DNA of 39,872 nt from Acidobacteriota bacterium (GTDB lineage Bacteria > Acidobacteriota > Terriglobia > Terriglobales > Acidobacteriaceae): NCBI GenBank assembly GCA_003225495.1, contig QIAJ01000230.1, forward strand, positions 1 to 39,872, given 5' to 3'. A program made the translations under genes and the position numbers. Below are positions 23,401 to 30,393 of this stretch, piece by piece (position 1 is the stretch's first letter; the number at the start of each line of letters is the position of its first letter). Below the pieces are notes generated by a model. It had not been told where the DNA came from and did no database searches. It saw only the letters and a program-made list of their open reading frames with translations.

Positions 23401-23473
23401 GGCCGGGGGCCTTCTTCTGGTTGTTGGTGGTCGCGGCTTCCGATTTCTTGAGTTGTTCGCGCACTTCGGGCAT
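20471..23473 (-). CDS. nrdJ: Adenosylcobalamin-dependent (class II) ribonucleoside-diphosphate reductase
   Basis: A 1000-residue oxygen-independent reductase that makes deoxyribonucleotides using vitamin B12. Features include FNVGCDRIEP, YTRPQCSACFINSV, the active-site NASNPCSEY near residue 395, APTGTIGFM, and a C-terminal cysteine set (CSFCGSIMTRNG, CYRCMSCGSTSGCS) that carries the redox-active cysteines or zinc ribbon typical of the long NrdJ. ATG 23473 follows AGGAGCAGAGG. A poorly conserved stretch before the C-terminal zinc module reads TPETRDLRPGS. It is encoded by GGTCTCAG-type repeats (about 20618-20642), an in-frame insertion of the repeat seen elsewhere. It is transcribed alone. 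Confidence 0.96.
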   Translation of the reverse strand: MPEVREQLKKSEAATTNNQKKAPGLTFRRFFTKNGVSPYDEIEWELRLAQITDAQGNVIFEQRDVETPKDWSMTATNIVASKYLHGKVGTSERETGVRQLISRVAETIRDWGMTDGYFRSKEDAATFHDELAHLLLRQFVAFNSPVWFNVGCDRIEPKSDAQNWHWNKTTQQVEFGATGYTRPQCSACFINSVKDSLDSILTLAKTEGMLFKWGSGTGTNLSTLRSSTEQLSGGGTASGPLSFMKGFDAFAGVIKSGGKTRRAAKMVILNIDHPDIVEFIECKSKEEAKAHALVAQGYDGSHPDSDAYSSIFFQNANNSVRVTDDFMVAVRRDTDFSTRAIVDGRVIKTYNAKDLLYKLSEATWACGDPGMQYDSTVNRWHTSKNTARINASNPCSEYMFLDDSACNLASLNLLKFAPNGTFDVEAYRHAVDVVITAQEILVDNAGYPTEMINKNSHDYRPLGLGYANLGALLMAAGLPYDSDAGRDYAACVTAIMCGEAYLQSSRVAELCEPLAPITDTVQTRLGVTTADAMPGAACPGFYVNREPFLDVIRMHRASVNNINHKNVPESLFEASKTCWDEALTAGEMHGYRNSQVTVLAPTGTIGFMLDCDTTGIEPDLALIKYKKLVGGGMIKIVNNTVPGALFKLGYTHEQTDAIVSYVDATGTIEGAPHIKDDHLAVFDCSFKPAKGTRSIHYMGHLKMMAAAQPFISGAISKTVNLPNSATVDDIVEAYIQAWKLGVKAVAIYRDGCKQSQPLSAAGTKTSAGNANSNVERALLPAAVEPDNLDAPPRAVRHKLKEERMSVTHKFNIGGHEGYIIVGLYPDGEPGEIFIKMAKEGSTVSGLMDSFALAVSISLQHGVPLKLFCEKFAHTRFEPSGWSSNTDIGFAKSIMDYIFRWLQLRFLSGQQQLLFDNIRPRLANGSPQSEGASSVGDTNGSTLPLTPETRDLRPGSIHAADALSGIVDMGDAPSCSFCGSIMTRNGSCYRCMSCGSTSGCS
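20618..20642. repeat. GGTCTCA-type heptad repeats inside nrdJ
   Basis: AGGTCTC, AGGTCTC, GGGTCTC, AGGTGTC in tandem, within the coding frame of the reductase. They encode the segment L-T-P-E-T-R-D-L-R-P-G and keep the frame. Confidence 0.8.
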
Positions 23474-23773
23474 GTCCTCTGCTCCTAAATTAGATGATTG
23501 CGGCGGTGATTATGAACCTTCATTGTGGTCGTGCCGTCCTTACGGGACCCTGGCTTAAATTCAATCTTTCCTTGCACTTACGTGCTGGACCTTGCTGCTT
23601 CGTCCCTCGGCTGCGCTCAGGCAGGCGTTGCGGGACTGGAATTGCTGCTTCTAGCCTTCGGTTTCAGAACGAAGGCACTGAGTAAATATTTTCAAGGATC
23701 CAAAGCGGCCGCGGGCGGCCAGAGCGGGCGCGGCTACTGCGACTCCCTCACCATGTTCCCCAAGCCGACGGGC
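23474..23773. other. nrdJ upstream region with inverted repeats, no gene
   Basis: Small perfect stems occur: GCAC-TTAC-GTGC (23574-23585) and GCCTTCG/CGAAGGC (23654-23660 with 23670-23676). A CCGTCCTTACGGGAC-type palindrome lies near 23535-23549. Together they look like a second, different class of dispersed palindromic repeat. The plus-strand frame 23525-23971 runs through these repeats and is not credible as a gene. Confidence 0.5.
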
Positions 23774-23944
23774 TTAGGGAGTCAGCACTGCTTCTTTGCT
23801 TTGCCGGTAATTGTGGTCCGGAAGTATTGCGGGAGTGGGAGTCTCGGCCGGGCGGACCGATTCGACGGTTTGCGAGTCGACGGTTGGACATTCGATACCG
23901 TGGCGGGCAAAAGATTCGGCGACGAGTTGAATCAATTCGTCCAT
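23774..23944 (-). CDS. Possible small protein, 56 residues
   Basis: ATG 23944 opens MDELIQLVAESFARHGIECP, then TVDSQTVESVRPAETPTPAI and LPDHNYRQSKEAVLTP. The N-terminal part looks like an amphipathic helix and the rest is Pro/Thr-rich. GGAGCCCCGAA provides a plausible ribosome-binding site. It follows the structured leader and promoter at 24230-24202, so it may be the gene they control. An imperfect stem (CTAAGCC/GGCTTGG) lies at its stop. No family is recognised; it may not be expressed. Confidence 0.35.
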   Translation of the reverse strand: MDELIQLVAESFARHGIECPTVDSQTVESVRPAETPTPAILPDHNYRQSKEAVLTP

Positions 23945-24195
23945 TTCGGGGCTCCTGGCACCGCAAAATAAAACTTCCCGGATCGGACAGCACCTATCCG
24001 GCATTTCACGCTCTGTGATTCCCCCGAGGGGATGCCTGGTCGAGCCAAGCCGGGGGAAGTCACCGCTTGTTTCCATCCAATTCGGGAGGGATGGAGCCTC
24101 CGCAAAAGGAGAGATTCGGAGCCACCTCGACTTCGTATCGCTCCCTGTTTTCCGGTCTTGCCCCTGTACGCGGGGTCTAAAAAAACTGCTATGGG
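23945..24195 (-). ncRNA. Candidate structured RNA or mRNA leader
   Basis: Starting downstream of a good promoter, this roughly 250-base minus-strand stretch contains five separate stems: CCCC/GGGG (24161-24175), CTCC/GGAG (24098-24111), CCATCC/GGATGG (24073-24094), TTCCCCCG/CGGGGGAA (24019-24026 with 24051-24058), and CCGGAT/ATCCGG near 23978-24001. There is no long credible reading frame inside it. It ends at a possible small gene at 23944, about 470 bases before the B12-dependent reductase. I do not match it to cobalamin, TPP or c-di-GMP riboswitches, tmRNA, RNase P RNA or SRP RNA. Confidence 0.4.
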
Positions 24196-24201
24196 ATGCC
24201 T

Positions 24202-24230
24202 AACGTACTCCCGCCAGTTGTGTCTGTCAA
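24202..24230 (-). promoter_or_regulatory. Promoter reading toward the structured leader
   Basis: On the minus strand TTGACA (24230-24225), a 17-base spacer, then TACGTT (24207-24202). It is identical in both hexamers and in spacing to the cupin-gene promoter at 12292-12320. Confidence 0.6.
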
Positions 24231-24349
24231 GAGAATACCTCTATATATTGTGGCCTGATAGTGCCATAGGTACCCGTTTGGGAAAGTTAGCTTTTAGCCT
24301 CAGGCTGCGACTCTTTTGACTCGCCAACACTTGCCTGTAGCGAACCCCT

Positions 24350-24661
24350 CTATCCGGTCCAGACGGGGGCCGGCAGACGAGTCGGCAGGGTTTGCGGGGT
24401 CAGTACCTTCGACATCCTGACTTGGTTCAAGCCGGCACGAGATGTCGGGTTCGGAGATTCTTGCAAGGGCACGTAGATGTTCTCAAATTGTGCCTGGGGA
24501 CGAATGCAGCGCAAGCCTTCGAGGGACTCGACGAGGTAGTCGCCGGGTTGGCCGGAATGTTCGCGTCCAAGAGCGTCGGTGAAAACCAGACACTCCGTGA
24601 GCTGGCGAGCTCGCACGACGAAACGCGAGCGGTAGACGGTCCATGTACTTTCAACCTTCAT
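24350..24661 (-). CDS. PGDYG-type small protein
   Basis: A 103-residue protein with KVESTWTVYRSRFVVRARQL, then DALGREHSGQPGDYLVES and QFENIYVPL. The P-G-D-Y-L core matches the small PGDYG family of unknown function, found in a range of bacteria. The last 25 or so residues (VRMSKVLTPQTLPTRLPAP) look like a non-homologous extension. ATG 24661 is preceded by GGGGTGAAG. It is soluble and has no signal peptide. It reads in the same direction as the leader and nrdJ, but a promoter lies between them. Confidence 0.75.
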   Translation of the reverse strand: MKVESTWTVYRSRFVVRARQLTECLVFTDALGREHSGQPGDYLVESLEGLRCIRPQAQFENIYVPLQESPNPTSRAGLNQVRMSKVLTPQTLPTRLPAPVWTG

Positions 24662-25020
24662 AAAACTTCACCCCTGGGGGGAGGGCGGTTGCCGGTTTCT
24701 GATTTCGTGATTGCTGCTTCAGGGCCAAGCGTGTGCAAAACGTTGTGCGGCCGATCGCGGCCGCGCGGGGCTGGTGTTCGGTTGCGAAGTGAAGCGACTG
24801 TACGCGCCGACTGAGAGCGGGTCAATACACAAGAGTTGTGCAATCGTAAAATTCTTCTTCGTTGACCAGCGCGGATCAATGTCGCTCAAGAAAAGCTTGA
24901 ATGCGGCCCACAGCGTCGGCATCTGGCAGGGAGTTCAGGGCAGGATGACGTCGAAGTTATTTCCTCTGCTACACTCGACAGCCGTAATTTGCACAGCGGG
25001 TGCACAGGATAGGAACAGGC
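24662..25020. other. Intergenic region between divergent genes
   Basis: I see no gene. A GC palindrome (GCGGCCGATCGCGGCCGC, 24747-24764) is the only marked structure. Overlapping open frames in several phases lack codon or motif support. Confidence 0.35.
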
Positions 25021-25109
25021 GACAGGTGGCAGGTCTCAGGTGGCAGGTCTCAAGGTCTCAGGTCTCAGGTCTCAGGTCTCAGGTCTCAGGTCTCAGGTCT
25101 CAGGTCTCA
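25021..25109. repeat. Tandem heptanucleotide repeat, eight perfect GGTCTCA units
   Basis: 25054-25109 is exactly (GGTCTCA)x8, preceded by less perfect units (GGTGGCA, GGTCTCA, GGTGGCA, GGTCTCAA). The array ends directly at the ribosome-binding site GGAGG of the amidohydrolase gene at 25119. Such arrays mutate by slippage, so copy number could alter the 5' untranslated region or promoter spacing. Confidence 0.95.
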
Positions 25110-25118
25110 GGAGGATCG

Positions 25119-26437
25119 ATGCGCAGCATTGGATTTGCGTTTGTGATTTTCGAATTGGCGATTGGCTTTGTGATGGCGCAGGGGAACGCGTCCGACGCGG
25201 CAACGGGCCCGTCCTATCTGCTCGTATGCGGTCGCGTCTGGGATGGCAAGAGCCAGAACATGCGTGGTCCAGCCGTCATTCGCGTCGATGGGGAAAAGAT
25301 CGTCGAAGTCAAAGAGAGTCCGAATCCAACAGTCTCCTGGCAGTCAAAGAAAAGATGATTAACCTCTCGCACGAAACTTGTTTACCCGGGCGCATCGACA
25401 CCCACACGCACGTTCTGTTGCAAGGCGATATCACGGCTGCGGATTATGACGAGCAGTTGCTGAAGCAGTCGCCTGAGTACCGGACGATTCTGGCAACGGT
25501 AAATGCGCGGCGGGCGCTGGAGTACGGGTTTACGACGATCCGCGATCTGGAGACGGAGGGCGCGGGGTATGCGGACGTCGATGTGAAAAAGACGATTGAG
25601 AACGGCATAATCCCGGGGCCGCGAATGCAGGTGGCGACGCGGGCGATGGATGTGACGGGAGCATATCCCTTGAATGGATACGCGCCGAATGTGGAGGTGC
25701 CGCACGGCGTGCAGGTGGTCGACGGCGCCGACGGAGGCCGCAAGGCTGTCCGAGAACAGATCATGCATGGCACGGACTGGATTAAAGTCTATTCCGACCG
25801 CAGTTATCGTCTCCGCGATGATGGCGTGCTCGATGATATTCCGACATTCACTCTCGACGAATTGCGCGCGATTGTCGATGAAACGCACCGACAGCGTCAC
25901 AAGGTCGCCTCGCATGCCATGGCTTTGAATGGAGTTCACAATTCGGTCGAGGCCGGAGTGGATTCGATCGAGCACGGAAACTACATCGCGGACGCGGACT
26001 TAAAGACGATGGCGGCACGCGGAATTTTCTATGTGCCGACAATCTTTGTAGGAGAGTACGTCGCGCAAGGACGCGCAGCAGCTGGCGCACCGGTTTGGGT
26101 GAAGATGATTGCAGTACATGAAGACACTTTCCGGCGGGCGCTGAAGGCAGGCGTCAAAATAGCTTTCGGCACCGATGCAGGCGGATTCGACTGGAAAATA
26201 GATCCTGCCAAAGAATTTTCTTCGATGGTGAAGTTTGGGATGACGCCGGCGCAGGCCTTGAAGTCGGCAACGTCCTCAGCGGCAGAGTTGCTGGGGATGC
26301 AGTCTGAAGTTGGGACGATTGAAGGGGGTAAGTTGGCGGATATCGTCGCGGTGCCGGGAGACCCGCTGGCGGATGTGTCGGTTATGGAGAAAGTCGACTT
26401 CGTTATGAAGGGTGGCGCTGTCTATCGAAGGCCATAG
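25119..26437 (+). pseudogene. Exported metal-dependent amidohydrolase, single frameshift
   Basis: An amidohydrolase-superfamily enzyme of the imidazolonepropionase/Xaa-Pro dipeptidase-like group. ATG 25119 after AGGAGG gives a signal peptide (MRSIGFAFVIFELAIGFVMA) and the N-terminal beta domain LLVCGRVWDG; that frame stops at 25356-25358. The main domain is in another frame: GRIDTHTHVLLQGD (H-x-H), DWIKVYSD with the probable carboxylated Lys, HKVASHAM, SIEHGNYI, and FGTDAGGFDW with the catalytic Asp, then GKLADIVAVPGDPL. One base gained or lost between about 25320 and 25356, in the linker before the H-x-H motif, explains the split. Substrate unknown, probably a peptide or cyclic amide in the periplasm. 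It could be a sequence error. Confidence 0.88.
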
Positions 26438-26582
26438 TTTTCGGCTCACACTTCTCAGTAGCGCGGCTAAAACCAGCCCGGGAGGGGGTGATCTAGTGGA
26501 AAGCCCCCGGACAACAATCACATCCCGGAGGGGCGGCTGACCGGATTGCGGAGTGAATTTCAACCTTGGGATTTCGAACGCA

Positions 26583-27506
26583 ATGAGTCATTTTGGACGG
26601 CTTTTGTTTACTGAATTTGCGATCTTTGCGATGGGCGTTGTTGGATGGGCGCAGGCGAACCAAGCGACCACGGGCACCCAAGTCGTCGTACTCGGTACTG
26701 GCACTCCCCTCGCCGATCCAGAACGGTCTGGCCCGTCGGTCGCTGTGGTGGTAAACGGTATGGCCTATCTGGTGGACTGTGGTCCCGGAGTGGTGCGGCG
26801 TGCGGCGGCGGCGGAGAAAAATGGCATCAAGGCGCTGGCGGCCGACAAGCTGAAAATTGTCTTTATCACGCATCTACATTCCGACCACACTCTGGGATAT
26901 CCCGACCTGATTTTTTCTCCGTGGGTGCTGGAACGAGCTGAGCCGCTGGAGGCGTACGGGCCGCGCGGGTTGAAGACTATGACCGCGCATATCGAGAAGG
27001 CATGGGCGGAAGACATTCATCTGCGGCTGCGTGGACTGGAAGAAGCGAATGGGACGGGATACAAGGTCAATGTCCACGAGATTCAGCCCGGAGTGGTCTA
27101 TCGCGATGACAACGTGACGGTCACCGCATTTCCGGTGAAGCACGGCACCTGGAAATATGCCTTCGGATATCGGTTCGATACCAAGGACCGGCGGATTGTG
27201 ATTTCAGGCGATACGGCTCCTACGGATGAAGTCGTGAAGGCTTGCGATGGGTGTGACGTGTTGCTGCATGAAGTCTTCAATCCGAAGCGAAAGAAGATCG
27301 TGGAGAGCAAGCAGAAGCAGGCTTACTTCAAGGCGTTTCATACTTCGCCGTCGGAGTTGGGAGAGATTGCTACGCGGGCTCGTCCGAAGTTGCTGGTGCT
27401 GTATCACCAGGTTATGGGAGAGACCACGGAAGAGGATCTGGTGGAGCAGGTGAAGGAGCATTACGCGGGGAAGTTTGTTTCGGCGAAGGATCTGGCAGTG
27501 TATTGA
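26583..27506 (+). CDS. Exported MBL-fold metallo-hydrolase
   Basis: ATG 26583 gives a 307-residue protein with a signal peptide (FGRLLFTEFAIFAMGVVGWA). A metallo-beta-lactamase fold follows: VVVLGTGTPLADPERSGPS, THLHSDHTLGYPDL with the H-x-H-x-D-H zinc motif, FPVKHGTWKYAFGYRF, ISGDTAPTDEV with the bridging Asp, and VLYHQVM. It resembles the RNase Z/arylsulfatase-like branch, but the signal peptide argues against tRNA processing. A periplasmic hydrolase of unknown substrate is the best call. It lies 145 bases after the amidohydrolase in the same direction. Confidence 0.88.
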   Translation: MSHFGRLLFTEFAIFAMGVVGWAQANQATTGTQVVVLGTGTPLADPERSGPSVAVVVNGMAYLVDCGPGVVRRAAAAEKNGIKALAADKLKIVFITHLHSDHTLGYPDLIFSPWVLERAEPLEAYGPRGLKTMTAHIEKAWAEDIHLRLRGLEEANGTGYKVNVHEIQPGVVYRDDNVTVTAFPVKHGTWKYAFGYRFDTKDRRIVISGDTAPTDEVVKACDGCDVLLHEVFNPKRKKIVESKQKQAYFKAFHTSPSELGEIATRARPKLLVLYHQVMGETTEEDLVEQVKEHYAGKFVSAKDLAVY

Positions 27507-27572
27507 TTGCGGAACTGGATCCACGGGAAGGATGCTTCGACTGCGGTTGAACCTCGCTCAGCATGACAGAGA

Positions 27573-27600
27573 AAGCAGGACGGGTCAGAGACCCGTCCCT
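27573..27600. terminator. Hairpin between convergent genes
   Basis: GGACGGGTC-AGA-GACCCGTCC (27578-27598) is a perfect 9-base-pair stem between the MBL gene and the superoxide dismutase gene. There is no T-run. It may stop both transcripts. The preceding CTCGCTCAGCATGACA is a sequence type common as a dispersed repeat. Confidence 0.6.
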
Positions 27601-27604
27601 GCAC

Positions 27605-28219
27605 TTACTTTTTGCTGGATTGGTAGCGCTTGTTGATTTCGTCCCAGTTGACTACGCCCCACCAGGCTTGCAGGTATTCGGGGCGGCGGTTGTTGTATTT
27701 CAGGTAGTAGGCGTGTTCCCAGACGTCGTTGCCGAAGATCGGGTATAGGCCCTGCGACATGGGATTGTCCTGGTTCGGCGTGGACACGATCTTTACTTCG
27801 CCTTTCGAGTCGCCAGCTAACCAGACCCATCCTGAGCCGAACTGGCCTACTCCAGCGGCGTTGAATTTTTCCTGGAATGTCTTGAAGTCGCCGAAAGCTT
27901 TGTTGATGGCTTCGGCGATGGGGCCGGTGGGGTCGCCTCCGCCTTTGGGCTTCATGATCTGCCAGAACATGGTGTGGTTGACGTGTCCACCGCCGTTGTT
28001 GCGGACGGGGCCGCGGATATCTTCCGGAACTGCGTTCAGATCGCGAATCAAGTCCTCGGGTTTCTTCGAGTGCAATTCGGGATGCTTGTCGAGAGCGGCA
28101 TTCAGGTTTTTCACATAAGCGGCATGATGCATGTCGTGGTGCAGGTGCATCGTCTTTTCGTCGATGATCGGTTCGAGCGCCGTGTAGTCATACGGCAGGG
28201 GGGGTAGTTCGTGCGCCAT
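27605..28219 (-). CDS. sodA: Superoxide dismutase, Mn/Fe type
   Basis: A 204-residue enzyme that converts superoxide to oxygen and hydrogen peroxide. The metal ligands are H27 ([11 protein letters not shown]), H82 (VNHTMFW), D165 and H169 (DVWEHAYYL). [11 protein letters not shown] and the D-V-W-E-H-A-Y-Y motif are typical. There is no signal peptide, so it is cytoplasmic. The Gly-rich G-G-G-H rather than A-x-x-w-n-H favours manganese, but metal choice is not certain from sequence, so sodA rather than sodB is tentative. ATG 28219 follows GGAGGAAAA. It is 127 bases downstream of the DUF971 gene. Confidence 0.95.
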   Translation of the reverse strand: MAHELPPLPYDYTALEPIIDEKTMHLHHDMHHAAYVKNLNAALDKHPELHSKKPEDLIRDLNAVPEDIRGPVRNNGGGHVNHTMFWQIMKPKGGGDPTGPIAEAINKAFGDFKTFQEKFNAAGVGQFGSGWVWLAGDSKGEVKIVSTPNQDNPMSQGLYPIFGNDVWEHAYYLKYNNRRPEYLQAWWGVVNWDEINKRYQSSKK

Positions 28220-28346
28220 CAGTTTTCCTCCAAAGAATTAAGGATGTCTTGGTAAGCGGCAAGGATTCAGATGCCAGAGTCGGGTTCGCAGCATTGCCCA
28301 CATCGCTTTATTTGTATTTGTAACACTGGGGAACGAAATGCGTGGC

Positions 28347-28793
28347 CTACTCGGCCTTGCTCCTGTCGCACACGCCGCAGGGGCAGATCTCCCGCAGATA
28401 AGCCCAGGAATAAATTCCCAGGTCGTGATTATCGTTCCAGGCGAAACGCAATGCGTACTTACCGACCTGCTCCGCCGCCGTCGCCTTGGCGGCCGCTTTG
28501 AACAGCGGAAGGGCTCCGGGCGCCAGTTTGGGAGGCTCACCCGGCTTACGTCCTGACTTTTCGCGCTCGTCATCACAGAGCGCGCAGGGACAGGCATCGC
28601 GCAGGTACGGAAATGTGTAGCTCGACCGGTGCCCGTCTTTCCAGTCAATTTCCACACCGGTTCCCGCAGTCAGATTGACCTTGACCGACGCGGGATCAAT
28701 CGCCAAACGCGGAGTGGGATCAAGCTGGGGCACTATTTCGAGTATCGCATGGGTTGGTCGACTCGGTGGGCGAGGTCCCTCTTCACTATCCAT
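28347..28793 (-). CDS. DUF971 (gamma-butyrobetaine hydroxylase N-terminal-like) protein
   Basis: A 148-residue protein with VEIDWKDGHRSSYTFPYLRD, then ACPCALCDDE, a Lys/Pro linker, and NDNHDLGIYSWAYLREICPC with GVCDR. The D-G-x-x-S-x-Y-x-x-x-x-L-R pattern and H-x-x-G-I-Y-S-W-x-x-L-R are the DUF971 core, a small domain also present at the N-terminus of gamma-butyrobetaine hydroxylase. Both C-P-C-x-x-C sets could bind zinc or an iron-sulfur cluster. The family often occurs near iron-sulfur carrier genes, but no such gene is here. It lies upstream of sodA on the same strand. Confidence 0.88.
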   Translation of the reverse strand: MDSEEGPRPPSRPTHAILEIVPQLDPTPRLAIDPASVKVNLTAGTGVEIDWKDGHRSSYTFPYLRDACPCALCDDEREKSGRKPGEPPKLAPGALPLFKAAAKATAAEQVGKYALRFAWNDNHDLGIYSWAYLREICPCGVCDRSKAE

Positions 28794-28800
28794 TCTGCAA

Positions 28801-28831
28801 AGAAAAAGAGACGCGGCTTATGCCGCGTCTC
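28801..28831 (-). terminator. Rho-independent terminator
   Basis: The stem GAGACGCGGC/GCCGCGTCTC (28808-28817 and 28822-28831) has a 4-base loop and is followed on the minus strand by TTTTTC. It ends the 28852-29316 transcript. Confidence 0.93.
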
Positions 28832-28851
28832 CAAGGCGAGGTGTAGTTCCA

Positions 28852-29316
28852 CTACTGCTTGTCGTATACCGCAGTATTCTTCATTTTCTTGCCATTCGCA
28901 TCGGTTCCGGTGGTGGAAACGGTGCGGGTTTTGCCGTCGGACGACACCACAATCTTGCCAGTGACCGTCTCCTTGCCATCTTTTTTGCCGGTCAACTCGA
29001 GAGTGTGGTCATCCACTTTCTTATAGGCTCGCGTGTCTGAGGTCGGATCGCCGGCGACGGGATAATCTTTTCCGTCGAAACTGCCTGTCCACTCGTTGTG
29101 CGCCGGCTTGCCGGCGGCATCGACGCCATCCACCGTAACTTTCACCTTGTCGCCCGCCGCCTCATAGACAACCGTTGTGTTCTTCGTAGACCCGGCGGCG
29201 AACTTCGATTTAGCCTCGTTCAGCTTCCATGTACCCATCTGTACGTCGTCAGCGAAGCAAACTGCGCCGGCCAGCAGGCACAGCAGTACCGTCATAACTA
29301 TCGTTCTGGTTTTCAT
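28852..29316 (-). CDS. Small secreted protein of unknown function
   Basis: ATG 29316 follows GGAGGGAAC and gives a 154-residue protein with a signal peptide (MKTRTIVMTVLLCLLAGAVC). The mature part is rich in Lys, Thr and Asp: GTWKLNEAKSKFAAGSTKNT, VKVTVDGVDAAGKPAHNEWT, then KKVDDHTLELTGKKDGKETV. The repeating short beta strands suggest a small lipocalin-like or beta-barrel domain. Similar proteins are, as I recall, common in acidobacteria. No function is known. Confidence 0.8.
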   Translation of the reverse strand: MKTRTIVMTVLLCLLAGAVCFADDVQMGTWKLNEAKSKFAAGSTKNTTVVYEAAGDKVKVTVDGVDAAGKPAHNEWTGSFDGKDYPVAGDPTSDTRAYKKVDDHTLELTGKKDGKETVTGKIVVSSDGKTRTVSTTGTDANGKKMKNTAVYDKQ

Positions 29317-29656
29317 GTTCCCTCCTGAGTGGGAAACGACCATTTAGATTTGATTGAGCGCCGCCATTCTATTGCCGCCTGACGTATTGAGCAACTCGCA
29401 GGCGCGCTTCCGATTCAACGCTCCAGCCCCAAAGTAGCAGTACGTGAAAGCCCTGCATGTTAGTGCCGGGTAGGCATTTTTCAGAACTGAGTCACCACGG
29501 GGCGGCCTTGAGTGTTTCATAGACTAGGCCGGGGCGACCGATCCTCACGCCCCGCATTTCAACCCTCCGCCGGAAGGTCCCAGATTCTCTCGCGAAGCCT
29601 CCCGAATCGCTGTAAAATCCTTCCGCTCGCCAAAGCAAATGTTTCAAGGAGGCAAT
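29317..29656. other. Divergent intergenic region, no gene recognised
   Basis: It separates the small secreted protein gene from the DUF1326 gene. TGTAAAATCC at about 29609-29618 could be the -10 of the DUF1326 promoter, but no clear -35 is present. Confidence 0.3.
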
Positions 29657-30346
29657 ATGAAACGCTGGCAGCAGATCACACTTCTCAGCTTGTGTGTGAT
29701 AGTCCTCTTGGCCTCGACTCCCGGAAAACCAGCATGGCGGATGAAAGCTGATTACGTAGAAGCTTGCAGCTGCCATCTCTTCTGTCCCTGCTACTTCAAC
29801 AAGCATGCCGAGCACCCGCACTGCGAGTTCAATATGGCGGTCAAAGTTCGCGAAGGGTACTCGGGTAATACTAATCTTGCAGGGTCGAAGTACTGGCTAA
29901 CTGGAGATCTTGGCGACGAGTGGGGTACGAATCACAAGGGAGAGTGGGTGGTGGTCTCGTTCGATCCATCCACCAACAAAGAACAACGCGACGCCCTCGC
30001 GCCCATGATTCTCAAGACCTATGGTCTGGAATGGGGGGATGTGAAGGTGTAGGAAGCCCCGATCGAAATCAGCAAGTCGGGCGACATCGTCAATGCCACT
30101 TTGGGCGGCGGCCAGATGGCAACCATGAAACTGCAACGCGAACCCGGCGCGGACGGCAAAGGCGTCGTCTTGAAGAACGTCAAGTATTTCGGAGCCCAGA
30201 ACAACGACGGCTTCGAACTGTACCGCTCTCTCGACCACAGCGCCAACTTGCCCGGCCACAAATTCGCCTATTCCGACCGGAATTCTTTTCTGATTTCGAT
30301 CGATACCCAGGAAGGCGAGAGTGCCGGCATGGGTGCCGCTAAGTAG
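29657..30346 (+). pseudogene. DUF1326 protein interrupted by one in-frame TAG
   Basis: ATG 29657 after AAGGAGG opens a signal or anchor segment (MKRWQQITLLSLCVIVLLAS). The DUF1326 core follows, ADYVEACSCHLFCPCYFNKH with its C-x-C and C-P-C, then LTGDLGDEWGTNHKGEWVVV and GDVKV. A TAG at 30050-30052 stops it. The same frame continues EAPIEISKSGDIVNATLGGG, KNVKYFGAQNNDGFELYRS and FAYSDRNSFLISID to TAG 30344-30346, which is the normal second half of the family. AAG to TAG is one base change. Without it the protein is 229 residues, the usual length. Function unknown. It may be sequencing error or recent decay. Confidence 0.82.
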
Positions 30347-30355
30347 AGGGTCCTA

Positions 30356-30392
30356 TCGAACAGCCTTCGCAAGAAGTGAGAGGGCTGTTCGA
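30356..30392. terminator. Hairpin between convergent genes
   Basis: TCGAACAGCC/GGCTGTTCGA (30356-30365 with 30383-30392) is a perfect 10-base-pair stem with a 17-base loop. It sits just between the stops of the DUF1326 gene and the SBP56-like gene. Confidence 0.7.
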
Positions 30393-30393
30393 A

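Noticed and set aside
23525-23971. Plus-strand 148-codon open frame as a gene
   Set aside because: It runs through palindromic repeats, has no ribosome-binding site and shows no domain pattern.
23945-24195. Cobalamin riboswitch before the B12-dependent reductase
   Set aside because: No GCCACTG B12 box or typical core was found, and class II reductases are not the usual target. It is kept only as an unassigned structured leader.
25021-25109. Possible CRISPR array
   Set aside because: The repeats are 7 bases in direct contact with no spacers and no cas genes nearby.
25356-25358. TGA read as selenocysteine in the amidohydrolase
   Set aside because: The downstream catalytic domain is in a different frame, so readthrough would not restore it.
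30050-30052. TAG read as pyrrolysine
   Set aside because: No pyl genes or PYLIS-like context are visible, and the neighbouring aldolase has a TAA lesion of the same kind. Plain nonsense change or error is simpler.
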